Positions 51,950-63,634 of a stretch of DNA of 64,000 nt are shown piece after piece. This DNA comes from Lampris incognitus. Taxonomy: Eukaryota > Chordata > Actinopteri > Lampriformes > Lampridae. Each line of letters opens with the position of its first letter. Within the stretch, counting starts at the first letter, position 1. Made by a program: the position numbers and the translations under genes. Under the pieces are notes generated by a model. It was not told the origin of the DNA. It did not search any database and was given only the letters and a program-made list of their open reading frames with translations. The DNA is taken from contig NC_079212.1 in assembly GCF_029633865.1 (NCBI RefSeq), positions 82,800,672 through 82,864,671 of the forward strand. The letters run 5' to 3'.

Positions 51950-52320
51950 GAAATTGGCAGATATACCTGAAATTGAAAAGTTTCCTCCCCATATTATTAG
52001 CGTCGGTATCATATCTGTAATGTTGAATCAATCCGGCCCTAGTTAAGAATATTTAGTACGTTGCAGAGAATGACAGCGTTAAGGCTAAGATTGTGTTGAG
52101 TTTGACAACGTGATTTTTCTTTTGAATGATAAGTTGAAAGTATGTTTTAAAATTCACAGTAGTCAAATGTAATGTTGGGGCCTTAGAGGATAATTCTGTT
52201 TTTTAACAACCTGAGTCTTATTTTCATATTTATCATGGGTTATGACCATTTTACTTACCAGCTTCATTTTGGAGATTTTTGACCAAGGACCACTGCTAGA
52301 CACAGCTTTACATACGGGGC
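51950..52320. other. No feature recognised
   Basis: This is AT-rich sequence without recognisable repeats or exons. Confidence 0.3.
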
Positions 52321-52326
52321 AACTGA

Positions 52327-52545
52327 ACTCCTACTACTACTACTACTACTTTTGGCTGCTCCCGTTAGGGGGTGCCACAGCGGATCATCCGTTTCCATTT
52401 CTTCCTGACTTCTGCATCTTCCTCTGTCACACCAGCCACCTGCATGTCCTCCCTCACCACATCCATAAACCTCCTCTTTGGCCTTCCTCTTTTCCTCTTC
52501 CCTGGCAGCTCCATATTCAGCATATATGGGGCAACTGAACATGAG
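52327..52545 (-). repeat. LINE 3' end with (CTA)n tail
   Basis: Ttggctgctcccgttagggg and gcggatcatccgtttccatt followed by cagccacctgcatgtcctcc is a common fish LINE 3' terminus. It is flanked by a CTA microsatellite at 52330-52350. The orientation is antisense. Confidence 0.65.
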
Positions 52546-52799
52546 CCTTAAACCTGTCCTTACAACAACAAAACACCAGCACCAACACTTACACTACCAA
52601 CACCAACACCACCACCCACAACAACAATGACAACAACACTAAGACTGTACATGATTTCTCATCATCCATGATTTCGAAATTGTGCTAGACAGGAAGTTAT
52701 TGGATGAGTATTACTACCAATGAAAAGTGTACGCTGGTCATTCTAGCAAGTTGAAAGTGCCAATATTCAAATATAACACGCACTACCAGGTCAGGGTCA

Positions 52800-53235
52800 A
52801 CTGGGTTGGTGTGGGTGTATGGTCACTTGGGTGGTGGACAGGAGGGCACCCTGCTCAGGTGGATCGCTCCATCCTTGGTGCTAGGTGGTGTCCTTCCTGC
52901 TGCGGTTCAGCAGGGCTGCAGTGAGCACTGCCAAGTGCTTTCTGGGCCCCCTGGGTGGCGGCTTCTGACCTTGGGTGTGTGCTGGGGAGTGGGGGGTGGC
53001 TGTCGGACTTGGTCCGGTATGTGGCTTTTCTGTGACAGGTGCTGTGGGTGCTGGGGGTGGTGGGGGGACCGCATATCTGGGGTTGCTGTCGGGTTGCCTG
53101 GGCTGGTCTATTTGGCTACGTGGGGGAATGCTCGGTGCATGTGGCTGGATGGGGCATCTACCCAGTGTTGGCGAGGTGGGCCTCACGCCTACGTCGGCCC
53201 CTGCCTGCCAGCTGGATGGGTGATCCTGGCGGTGC
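52800..53235 (+). repeat. GC-rich low-complexity block
   Basis: This GT/GC-rich block (gtgggtgctgggggtggtgg) lies directly before an L1 fragment and may belong to it. The ORFs in it are compositional artefacts. Confidence 0.4.
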
Positions 53236-53269
53236 GAAATTACAGATCATGAAATCAAAAAGGCGATAC

Positions 53270-53690
53270 CAAATTTAAAACCCAATGAGGCAGCAGGACT
53301 AGATCGTTTTGCATCGGAGTGGTACAAGAAATGAAATATCTGTTGATCCCTACCACTTGTTTTGGGCCTGCCCAAAAGTAAATACCTTTCAGCATAAGAT
53401 TTATATAGAATTAGTGACTATGTTTGGGACAAAAATTAAATTTAATTGGGATGAACTCCAATAAACATTAATACAAATTACTTATTTGGAATATTGAGTG
53501 TAGCTGCTAGAAAAGCAATTACAAACAAATGGCTTAAGCCAGACACCCCATCTATTGAGGACTGGTATGAAATAATTTATGGAATTTTTGTGATGGAAAG
53601 AATCACCTTCTCCATGAGGCTTCGGGAGACTAAATTGGAGGCAATTTGGGAGAAGTGGAAATTGTATATTTCCCCAAAATGACCGTCTTT
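53270..53690 (+). pseudogene. L1-like ORF2 remnant, internally deleted
   Basis: It starts with reverse transcriptase text (PNEAAGLDRFASEWYKK) and jumps to the C-terminal region after about 20 codons. There, SVAARKAITNKWLKPDTPS and FVMERITFSMRLRETKLE (53494-53682) match the end of fish L1 ORF2. More than 1.5 kb of ORF2 is deleted. An AT-rich 3' UTR follows to about 53810. Confidence 0.7.
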
Positions 53691-53899
53691 TTTTACATTT
53701 GTTTATGTAAGTACGTATGATTTCTGTGCTTTTTCTTTCCTTTTTTTCCTTTTATCTCAAATGGAAAACACCCCATATTCTATTTTTATGTTCTATTAAA
53801 AAAAAGAAGAAAGGAAAACAATAACAGGGAGCAAACTAAAGAATAACGAATCACCCCTAAACCACCACTAGAGGGGAGAAAATACTAAAAATAAATGCA

Positions 53900-56575
53900 A
53901 AGTCCTTACAGAATATGACAGGTATGGTGCAGAACCTTAAATTGTATAAGCCCGAGGCATGCACAGGATGTTAATGAATATAGCCTCTTAACAGCTTTAG
54001 CTCAGAACGTATCTGTAAGTTTTGACCCCCATTCAGCTTCCCAGGATAATTTTGTTTTAAAAAGGGTATGTGCATCCAATGTCATAAGATGGTCATACAG
54101 TCACATCTCGGTTGGGCAGCATCTCCAGACATTTGTCCCATGGTGCATGTGGAAAAGACGGGAACTGGGCTTGAACAAAGTGTTTTGGAAAGTACTGAAA
54201 AACATAATTTCCAGATACTGCGTGTTTGTCTTTCATGTTCTGAAAGCTAGAAAACATATCAGACTCAGAGGTCTCTAACGGACTTAATTCCCTTCCTATT
54301 CCATATAAGGGAAGCACAGTCTATCACAGAGGGAGGGATCATATGATTGTTTAATAGGGCCAGTGCAGGGGGGGTTTTGAATTTAAAGTGCCAATGGAAC
54401 AGACTATAAACGGGCACATGTTGAACTACAAACTAGCTGTATGTCTTGTCATTACAAAACTATATTACATGACTATTAATTAAGAGTATAAAGAACTATT
54501 GGGTTGGATGTATGGCGAGATGGGGCCAGAGGTAGAGATGAGCAAATAAAGCTGGAAGTGATGTTGATCGGCAGGATTTAGCCTCCAACAGACACCAGTT
54601 AGTCTGAGGTCCATGCACCCAAAATGCCAGTTTCTGTATATTAGCCGCCCAACAGTAATACAAAAAAATTAGATAGGGCAAGCCCACATAGAGATCGCTT
54701 CCCCTGAAGCACTGCTCTGCTAATCTTAGGAACCTTGCCGTGCCAAATAAAGGTTGTAATGACTTGATTTATAGAAAGAAAAATGGATTTGAGTATGAAG
54801 AGGGGAAGACAGTTCAAAGAAATTTTTAAAAAATGCAGGCAAGGTGTCCATTTTCACCCACTGTATTTTACCGATCAGTGATAGAGGTAAATTGTTCCAT
54901 CTTTGGAAGTCAAGCTTAATCTGGAACAGCAGGAGGGGTCAAGTTTGCTTCAAGAAGAGAGTCCAGAGTATGGGTTATATTAACTCTGAGGTATTTGAAT
55001 ACGGATTTAATCAGTTTAAATGGTATATTAGCTTGTTAGATCTGTAGAGCCAAGGCATTGATAGGGGAGCATTTGCTTTTCTGAATGTTGAGTTTGTAGC
55101 CTGAAATGGAGCCAACTTTTCCAGAATGGAGAATATCTCTGGGATGCTTACAGCAGAATCTGTCACATAAATTAAAAGATCATCCGCATATAGGGACACC
55201 CTATGCTATGTTCCTTCACATTTAATTCCATGGAGAGCAGGAGAGGTCTTAAGTGCAATTGGCAGAGGCTAAATGGCCACTGCGAAAAGAAAAGGAGACA
55301 GGGGACAGCCTTTACAGGTTCCACATGACAGCAGAAAATACGTAGACTGTGTGTTATTGGTACAGATGTATGCTTCAGGGGAAGAGTGCAGAAGATGGAT
55401 CCATGCACAAAACCTATTACCAAAACCAAATTTTCGTAGTACTATGAATAAACATCTTAATTCGACTGTCGAATGCCTTCTCCAAAACAGATGACAACTC
55501 GAGGCATTTTTGAGATCTGTTTAGAATGAATAATATGCAAAAGCAATCGGGTGTTAGAAAAGGCGTGTCTTCCCTTAAGGAAGCTTGTCTGATCTTCTGA
55601 GATGATATTGGGGAGAACACTCTCTAAGCCAGTTGCTAGTATCTTTGCTAGTATTTTCACATCAACATTAAGCAAATATATTGGACGACAGGAGCTGCAA
55701 TTGGTGGGGTCTTTACCTTTTTTTAAGTAATAAAGACATTCAAGCCTGTGTTAGTGTTCAGCAAGGAACTGCTCTCCATGGACTCATTGAAGACATTTAG
55801 AAGTAGGGGGAGACAAATTTCCACTGACCCCCCCCCTTCTCTCCCCAATTGTATCCAGCCAATTACCCCACTCTTCCAAGCCATCCCGGTCGCTGCTCCA
55901 ACCCCCCCCCCCCCCAATCCGGGGCGGGCTACAGACTCTACCACATGCCTCCTCTGATACATGTGGAGTCACCAGCCATTTCTTTCCCCCTGACAGTGAG
56001 GAGTTTCGCCAGGGGGATGTAGTTCCCCCTCCCCTCCTAACAGGTGCCCCAACCGACTAGAGGAGGCGCTAGTGCAACGACCAGGACCCATGACCAAATC
56101 CGGCTTCCCACCGGCAGACAGGGCCAATTGTGTCTGTAGGGACGCCTGACCAAGACGGAGGTAGTAACATGGCGATTCAAGCCAGCGATCCCCGTGTTGG
56201 TAGGCAATGGAATATACCGCTATGCCACCCGGATGCCCCTCCACAGAATTTCTTAAAAAATTCAGTAGGGTACCTGTCTGGGCCGGGTGCTTTACTGCTT
56301 TGCATGGCCATAATGGCTTGAACTATTTCTTCCAGGTCTGTTGGTGCATTGAGTGCAAGTGCTGTTTCTGGGCTGGCTGGTGGGATATCCAGATTGTGAA
56401 AGAATGTACATATCTATGGTGTCTGCCAGTTCTGATTGATACAGAAAAAAAAAGTAGAAAAATCTGAAAGCTGAACTGATGTCAGAGGGGTTTAGACAGT
56501 AAGTTATTAAATGACTCTCGGAACTGGGGATCACGGAAGACACTGCTTTTTGTTTCAGCTGATGGGCTAGTAACC
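53900..56575 (-). pseudogene. L1-like ORF2 remnant, split by a SINE
   Basis: On the minus strand, from 5' to 3': the reverse transcriptase start near 56350-56240 (an AMQS-type motif and a PTEFFKKF-like motif, broken), then after the SINE LLNVFNESMESSSLLNT, LNVDVKILAKILATGLESV with EDQTSFLKGRHAFSNTR (55675-55457). The catalytic box SLYADDLLIY lies near 55190. The C-terminal text YYCWAANIQKLAFWVHGPQT (54660-54600) and AQFPSFPHAPWDKCLEM (about 54165-54115) follow. Stops and frameshifts occur throughout. It faces the L1 piece at 53270 tail to tail. Confidence 0.75.
55828..56240 (-). repeat. SINE (GGGCGTCC family) inside the L1 copy
   Basis: This is an antisense copy of the 13341 family. CCACTGA (55821-55827) and CCACAGA (56241-56247) are the probable target duplication, and the L1 reading resumes across it. 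Confidence 0.8.
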
Positions 56576-56584
56576 TACTAGCTT

Positions 56585-56960
56585 ATAATAATAATAAAAA
56601 TGCATTTTATTTATATAGCGCTTTTCATTGTACTCAAAGATGCTTTACATAAATTAGAATAAACTTAAAAGCAACACACCAAAAACATGCAACACAGCAT
56701 AAATCACACATGAAAGCAAGTCTGAAGAGGTGAGTCCTGATTAATGACTTGAATGTGGGCAGATTGCAGCAGTCTCTGATGTGCTTGGGGAGGGAGTTCC
56801 AAGAGGAGGGGGCAGCAGGCCGAGTGCTCCGTCCTTAGTCTGCCTCAGATTAGGGGTACATAAGAGAGTGGGGGGGGGCACGAGAATGCAATGGAGAAGA
56901 GGTGTGTCTTGAGACGAGATTGGAAGAGTGGGAGCGATTCTGAGTCTCTAATGAGTTGAG
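56585..56960 (+). repeat. Fish tail repeat, tatatagcgctttt family
   Basis: (AATA)n is followed by tttatttatatagcgctttt and aagatgctttacataaatt, then ggtgagtcctgattaatgac and gggagggagttccaagagga. It is a widespread fish interspersed repeat. Confidence 0.6.
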
Positions 56961-56969
56961 GGAGTTAAT

Positions 56970-58000
56970 TTATCACCTCAACTGGCTCTTTTCAATGCAA
57001 AGGAGCAGTGGCTTTACTCCGAGCTCCCTCCGGATGTCCGAGCTCCTCATCCTATCTCTAAGGCTGAGCCCAGACACCCTACGGAGGAAACTCACTTCAG
57101 CCGCTTGTATCCACAAGCTAACCCTTTCGGTCATTACCCAAAGCTCATGACCATAGGTTGGAGGGTTGGAACGAAGATTGACCGGTAAATTGAGAGCTTT
57201 GCCTTCCGGCTCAGCTCCCTCTTCACCACAACGGTCTGGTACAACGTCCACATTACTCCTGATGCTGTACCAATCCGCCTGTCAATCTCCCACTCCATCC
57301 TACCCTTACTCGTGAAAAAGACCCCGAGATACTTGAACTCCTTCACTTGAGCCAACAACTCATTCCCAACCCGGAGGCAGCAATCCACCATTTTCCGGTA
57401 GAGAACCATGGCCTCGGGACTTGGAGGTGCTGACTCTCATCCTGGCAATCCGCTCCAGTGCGTGTTGGAGGTCGTGTTCTGATGAAGCCAACAAAACCAC
57501 ATCATCTGCGAAAAGCAGAGATGCAATTCTGAGGTTCCCAAAACGAACACACACCTCACCTTGGCTCGGCCTTGAGATCCTGTCCATGAATATCACAAAC
57601 AGAATCAGAGACAAGGGACACACAACCTTGGTGGAGTTCGACGTGGTTGACTTTGTGCCGAGAATGCAGACACAGCTCTCATTTTGGTTGTACAAGGACC
57701 GGATGGCTTGTAGCAACTGCCCTGGTACCCCATACTCCCGCAGTACCCCCCCCCCCACAGAGTGCCCCGGGGTACGTGGTCGTAAGCCTTCTCCAAGTCC
57801 ACAAAACACATGTAGACTGGCTGGTCAAATTCCCATGCCTTCCTCATCACTTCTGCAAGAGTAAAGAGTTGGTCTGCATTGTTCCTCTTGGATCCGAGGT
57901 TCGACAATCGGTCGGAGCCTCCTTTCCAGCACCCTAGAGTAGACGTTCCCAGGGAGGCTGAGCAATGTGGAGCCCCAATATTGGCGCACACCCTCCAGTC
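56970..58000 (-). pseudogene. Rex3-like LINE, second copy
   Basis: It shows the same blocks as the copy at 8398-9740: YMCFVDLEKAYDHVPRGTLW near 57790, SLLFADDVVLLASSEHDLQH near 57490 (catalytic ADD intact here), VKEFKYLGVFFTSKGRMEWE near 57320 and TYGHELWVMTERVSLWIQAA near 57150. It stops abruptly near 56970 within SQLR, so both ends are truncated. Frameshifts and a poly-C run at 57746-57755 break the frame. Confidence 0.85.
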
Positions 58001-58009
58001 CCCTTTGCC

Positions 58010-58470
58010 AACAGTGAGTGCAAAGTTAGGCAGTCATTCACTTGTTTAGATTTTTTGTCTATATTTGAGTGGAGAAATGACCTTCGCTAATGTACAGCTG
58101 TGCTTTTTAAATGAGAATAACACAGGCCACTTCTGGAGATTCAAATGATTGGTGTTAGTCATCATATTTATCTCAGGTGGGAGGTAGCCAGGAAAAGGTT
58201 CTCCTACTCTTGTGGGAAGCAGATAATCTACAGAAATTCACTTAACCTAGACCCTTTATATGCATGATAGCTGGCAAAACTGTGTTAATCTCATCAATAC
58301 ATAAAGATATGAAATATTGAAAAAGTGACATCTATTGTGAGAGCCTATGCCCATACTGATGCTGTATGAGATACTAGTGACCAGGTGATCAACAAATAAA
58401 CACTTGCCACCTTTTAAATTTAGGGAAATTCTTGCTTTGGCTGGTATTTTTGTCTCGTCTACCAGAAAGG
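58010..58470. other. No feature recognised
   Basis: This AT-rich stretch is the left flank of the chromodomain Gypsy element. Confidence 0.3.
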
Positions 58471-58474
58471 TTTT

Positions 58475-59312
58475 TGTTGTGGTTACACCGCCCCGAGCTG
58501 CATCCCCGGCACGTTCAAGCCACTCCCCCAACTCGGACGTGCCGGAAACATCCAAGCGCTCGGCTCGCGCTCTGAGGAGACGAGCGCTGCACTGCACCAG
58601 GTGTTTGCCATCATCCATCAGGCACACCTGCGGCAATCAGGCAGCCGTCTACAAGAAGTCTCCCAGAACACCACTCCGTGCTTCGACGTACTGAACCCTG
58701 AGGTAAAGCTCTGACCAAGCTCTCCAGTGTTCCTTGCCCTCTTGCAATTCCGTTTATTCCCCAGTATCTAATATTCGTGTCTCTCTTTTTCCGCCCAAGA
58801 CTCTCCCTCCGCGACTTCCACGGCTCCCGGCGTCTCCCTCGTCCCCAGTGACCTTCACGTTTTTCCCCAGACCTCTCCAGCGATCTCCCCCCGTGTCTCT
58901 CTACCTGGACCCCTCCTTTCGGACTTGACTTCCTGGATCTCGGACCCGGACTTCCTCGGACAACCCCTTTTGGATCACGGACTGATCTTGCTTGCCAGGT
59001 GCACGCACATTATTCAACACCTCCTTGTCATTTACATACCGCACAACACATAGGCTAAAAACACTCACACATAGTTATATACGCAAACCACTGGACACCA
59101 CACATAGTTTATTCACATATCCCACTAACAGAACGTTTTTGCACCATACATTCCCCCCACTCCATTGATTATTTAGTGGCAATATTTGTTATCTCCCTTT
59201 CTTATTATTCCCCGCTTCAATAAAACCGCCTTTTGGATTTTGAACTGTCATCCTGTCTCTGTCTGCCTTGGGTTTCGCCACACGGGTCGGGTTCTGGTCC
59301 GTGAGCATAACA
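58475..59312 (+). repeat. Chromodomain Gypsy 5' LTR
   Basis: TGTTGTGGTTACACCG to AGCATAACA, 838 bp. It has a polyadenylation signal aataaaa at about 59219. The presumed primer-binding region follows at 59313. Confidence 0.85.
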
Positions 59313-59328
59313 GAACGTCAAAGCCATT

Positions 59329-60477
59329 ATGGACCCAGGCAAACCCAAGGGGCAGATGGTCCCTGTGACAACCCCGACCCCTAAGCCCCAGAGCCCCGTC
59401 CCCCTAGAGGCAGTAGTAAGAAGTAACAGCAGCCAACTTGCCTCTCTCCACTCAGAGCTTACTACTGCCTTCACCCAGGTCACCGGAGAGATCAGCGATC
59501 TTCAGTCCGGCTCCCAGACGCCCTCTCCGCGCAGATCGCTGCACTCACAACAGCGGTCTCCAGGATGAGCGACCACCCTGCTCTGGCCCCGGTCCCTGCC
59601 CCCAGCTCAGCCTCCAGATTCCCCGTTCCTGGTCCCGACGTTCCTCCTCCTCCGAGTAAACCCCCACTGGACCCCCGGTTCGAGCCTAACCTTCCCTGCC
59701 CCAAGGCCTTCAGTGGGGAGTTCGAGCTGTGCAGGGGTTTCCTTGGTCAGTGTGAGCTCCTGTTCAAACACCAGCCAGCCAGGTATAGGACAGGAGAGAC
59801 TAAGGTAGCCGTTGTTATGTCCCTCCTCACCGGCAAAGCCCTCAGCTGGGCCATAGGGGCGGTTGGCCATACCGAGCGGCTCGCCTCGGACTATGGTGCC
59901 TTCCGCCGCGAGTTCCATCTGGTGTTCGACCACCCAGCTGACGGCCAGGACGCTGCCAGCCGCCTCCATTCCATCCAGCAGGGAGCCAGGTCGGTGGCAG
60001 ATTATACCTTGGAGGTGAGGATACTCGTGGCAGACAGTGGGTGGGATGACACTGCGCTCAAGAGCGCGTACAGGTGGGGGCTGAGTGAGCCCATCAAAGA
60101 CCTCATTGTTCGGGACCGCCCTGCCTCCTTCAATGAGCTCATCACCCTCGCCCTCCTGATAGACGAACGGCTGCGGGAGCGGCGCCAGGAACGCGCCCTG
60201 CGCACTGGGCCCTCCCTTAGACCAACCCCCATCCGTTCTACCGGTGCCTTCCCTGGGTCAGCATCCCGCGGGCTCTCTCCACCCTCACACCCCCCCCCCC
60301 GCAACCCTGGGTGGCTTCTGGATCCAGGCCGGAGGAGGAGCCCATGCAGTTGGGTTGGTCTCGGCTCCCACTGGAGGTTAGGGAGCAGAGGATGCGTGAC
60401 CACCTCTGCCTCTACTGCGGGAGGTCGGGCCACTACATCAAGGCCTGCCTGACTCGCTCAAAAGACCCGGCTCACTA
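59329..60477 (+). pseudogene. Chromodomain Gypsy gag
   Basis: ATG at 59329 opens MDPGKPKGQMVPVTTP. The frame breaks near 59560. The next frame (59565-60452) carries the capsid, with FELCRGFLGQCELLFKHQPA, LLTGKALSWAIGAVG and SVADYTLEVRILVADSGWDD. A poly-C run at 60289-60300 shifts the frame again. The CCHC knuckle CLYCGRSGHYIKAC (about 60407-60448) lies in the third frame and ends at a TAG at 60477-60479. Gag coats the RNA in particle-like structures. Two indels make this copy non-functional as written. Confidence 0.9.
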
Positions 60478-60539
60478 GTGAGGGGTGTCCTAGTGAGCCT
60501 GACGACCCTGCCTCAGCCCCAGCCCAAGAAGGAGCACAA

Positions 60540-61700
60540 CCAGCTGTTTCCTGTCACTCTCACCTGAGGTAACGACTCACTCTCTATTGGTGCACTCCTG
60601 GATTCGGGGGGGGACGAGTGTTTGATGGACATCTCGCTGGCCCGGCAGGCCGGCGTTCCACTCGTCCCCCTAGACACACCCCTCACAGCCCAAGCCCTAG
60701 ATGGTCGTTCACTTGGTAAGATCATACAAAGCATTGCTTCCCTCACCCTCGCTCTTTCGGGTAATCACGTGGAAACTGTGCGTTTTTTGGTTTTGCACGC
60801 CCCCACAGCGCCCCTGGTGTTAGGAAGACCGTGGTTGGACCGGCACGATCCCCACATCGTCATGCCAACTGCCTTCGCGTCGCCCACTCCCCATCCAGCG
60901 GCCTCAGACTCGTGCCTCCTCCCACGGATCTCACTGGTGTTCCTCCCATTTATCACGATTTAGCCCCTGTATTTAGTAAGGACAGTGCGCTTTCCCTCCC
61001 CCCTCACCATCCCTATGATTGCGCCATAGATCTCCTTCCCGGGGCCGCTCTTCCCACCGGTCGGTTGTATAACTTCTCTGTCCCAGAGAAGGAGTCTAAG
61101 CGCAATTATATCACAGAGTCCCTGGCCTCAGGAATCATAAGGCCCTCGTCTTCCCCGGTGGCAGCGGGCTTCCTTTTTGTGGCCAAGAAGGAGGGCAGCC
61201 TGAGGCCTTGCATAGATTATCGTCAGTTAAATGACATCACGGTTAAAAATAAATATCCACTCCCCCTTATGAGTTCCACGTTCGAGCCACTCACTCACGC
61301 CACAGTGTTCACCAAGCTGGACCTGCGCAGCGCGTACCACCTGGTGCGCATCCGGGAAGGGGATGAATGGAAGACGGCCTTCAACACCCACCTAGGGCAT
61401 TTCGAGTACCTCATTATGCCCTTCGGCCTCACCAACGCCCCGGCCGTCTTCCAGGCGTTGGTCAACAACGTGCTCTGGGACATGCTGAACACGTTCGCGG
61501 TGGTGTACCTGGATGACATCCTTGTGTTCTCCAGGACTGAGGAGGAACACCACAAGCATGTCCGCCTGGTCCTCCAATGGCTGCTGGAGAACAGTTTCTT
61601 CATGACGGCCGAGAAGTGCGTGTTCCACTCCGCCTCCGCGGAGTTCCTTGGCCACATCGCGGAGAAGGGGCTCGTCCACACCGACCCCAAGAAGACCTGA
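60540..61700 (+). pseudogene. Chromodomain Gypsy protease and reverse transcriptase
   Basis: A retropepsin-like motif, ALLDSGGDECLMDISLARQ, lies at about 60592-60650, with [15 protein letters not shown] later. A frame change near 60840 leads to the reverse transcriptase: [78 protein letters not shown] and catalytic [16 protein letters not shown] at 61698-61700 is a single in-frame stop; the same frame continues at 61704. Confidence 0.95.
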
Positions 61701-61703
61701 GCG

Positions 61704-62970
61704 GTGGAGGAGTGGGCACGGCCCACCAACAGGACACAACTACAGCGCTTCCTGGGGTTTACAAATTTCTACCGGCGCTTCATCAGGGGGGTTCAGCCAT
61801 GTGGCCGCCCCCCTCACTGCACTCACCTCCACCCTCCGCCCCTTCTCCTGGACCTCGGAGGCGGAGGCCGCCTTCTCGGCCCTGAAGAGGCTGTTCACAA
61901 CGGCTCCGGTGCTCGCCCACCCGGACCCGTCCAGGCAGTTCATCATGGAGGTGGACGCATCGGACGCAGGAATCGAAGCCGTCCTCTCCCAGTGGTCAGA
62001 GGAGGACCAGAAGATCACCCGTGCGCCTTCTTCTCCCGGCGTTTCAGTCCTGCGGAGAAGAACTATGACATCGGCAACAGGGAGTTGCTGGCTGTCCACG
62101 CTACCCTAGGGGAGTGGAGACACTGGCTGGAGGGAGCAGGGCAGCCGTTCATCGTATGGTCCGATCACAAGAACCTGACCTATGTGCGGACGGCTAAGAG
62201 GCTCAACCCCAGGCAGGTGCGCTGGGCTCTGTTCTTCAGCCGGTTCGACTTCACCCTCACCTACCACCCGGGCACTAAGAACGTCAGGGCAGATGCCCTC
62301 TCCCGGAGGGGTTTCTGGTGGCCCACCATGGAGGCAGACACCAGAGAGTTTGCGGCTGCCTGCGCCCGCAGCAAGGCTCTCCATCACCCTCCAGCAGGTC
62401 TCCTGTGCCCCCTTCCTGCCCCCGGCCGACCTTGGTCCCACATTGCCTTGGACTTTGTAACTGGCCTCCCCGTGTCCCAAGGCAATGACACCATTCTGAC
62501 CATTGTCGACCGATTTTCCAAGGCCGTCCACGTTGTTGCCCTCACCAAACTCCCCTCTGCAGCTGAGACGGCGGACCTTCTCGTCTCCCATGTCGTCCGA
62601 CCCCATGGGATTCCACTGGACATTGTCCCTGACCATGGTCCCCAGTTCACTTCTAAGGTGTGGCAGGCCTTCTGTAAGGGGATTGGGGCCACGGTCAGCC
62701 TCTCCTCCGGGTATCAACCCCAGAGCAATGGGCAGGCAGAGAGGGCCAATCAAGCCCTGGAGGCGGCTTTGCGTTGCGTTACCACCAGCAACCCCGCCTC
62801 CTGGAGCAAGTACCTGCCCTGGGTGGAGTACTCGCTCAACTCCATGGAGAGTTCGGCTACCGGTTTGTCCCCCTTCGAGTGCTCTCTTGGTTATCAACCC
62901 CCTCTGTTCCCACATCAGGAGTTGGAGGTGGCGGTCCCATCCACGAGGGCCCATCTCTGCCATGTCGGCA
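61704..62970 (+). pseudogene. Chromodomain Gypsy RNase H and integrase core
   Basis: RT ends with [18 protein letters not shown]-run near 61786 shifts the frame; RNase H text [20 protein letters not shown] lies in the shifted frame and returns near 62030. It continues as [35 protein letters not shown] and [16 protein letters not shown]. There the integrase zinc-binding part is missing and the text goes straight to [13 protein letters not shown]. The core has [34 protein letters not shown] and [17 protein letters not shown], with all three DDE acids. The deletion would disable integration. Confidence 0.9.
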
Positions 62971-63634
62971 CGTTTGGAAGAACGCCCGGGCCGCTGTGTT
63001 GCAAGCCAGAGAGCGGGCCCGGCGCAGCGCCAACCGGCGGAGAGTGCCGGCCCCAGCCTATCGACCTGGCCAGAGGGTATGGATCCTGGCCTGGGACCTA
63101 CCCCTCCCTACCCTCAACCGGAAGCTGGCTCCCCGCTACGTTGGTCCCTACACCATCAACCACATCGTCAACCCTTCGGCGGTGCGTCTCCATCTCCCTA
63201 CTTCACTCAAGATCCATCCCGTTTTCCATGTCGCTCACCTCAAACGGGTAGCCTCCAGCCCCCTGTCTCCCCCTGTCCAAGCTCCTCCACCCCCCAGGGT
63301 CCTCGACGGTGGTGACATGGTCTGGGATGTCGACCGGCTGCTCGCCGTACGCCACCGGGGGCGTGGGTACCAATACCTGGTGGACTGGGTTGGCTATGGG
63401 CCCGAGGACCGCAGCTGGGTTCCCCGGTCCTACCTGGCCAACCCCGCACTCCTGGAGGAGTTCTATCGGGCCCACCCCAACGCCATCGTACGGTCGCCCG
63501 GTGTCTCCCGTAGGAGGTGGGGTCCTGTTGTGGTTACACCGCCCCGAGCTGCCTCCCCGGCACGTTCAAACCACTCCCCCAGCTCGGACATGCCAGAAAC
63601 ATCCGAGGGCTCGGCTCGCGCTCTGAGGAGATGA
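62970..63634 (+). pseudogene. Chromodomain Gypsy integrase C-terminus and chromodomain
   Basis: A frame shift near 62970 leads to [20 protein letters not shown] and [14 protein letters not shown], the GPY/F-type module ([19 protein letters not shown]). A chromodomain at about 63300-63480 reads VWDVDRLLAVRHRGRGYQYL then VDWVGYGPEDRSWVPRSYL, with the aromatic and acidic residues of the fold. Such chromodomains are thought to steer integration to marked chromatin. The ORF runs 109 bp into the 3' LTR and stops at 63632-63634. Confidence 0.9.

Noticed and set aside
52806-53278. Several overlapping Gly/Trp/Pro-rich ORFs
   Set aside because: A GC-rich, GT-biased block keeps several frames open. No conserved motif was seen.
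61740-62963. Long minus-strand ORFs (119 and 285 residues) opposite the Gypsy pol gene
   Set aside because: GC-rich coding sequence leaves antisense frames open. They match nothing and sit wholly within pol.
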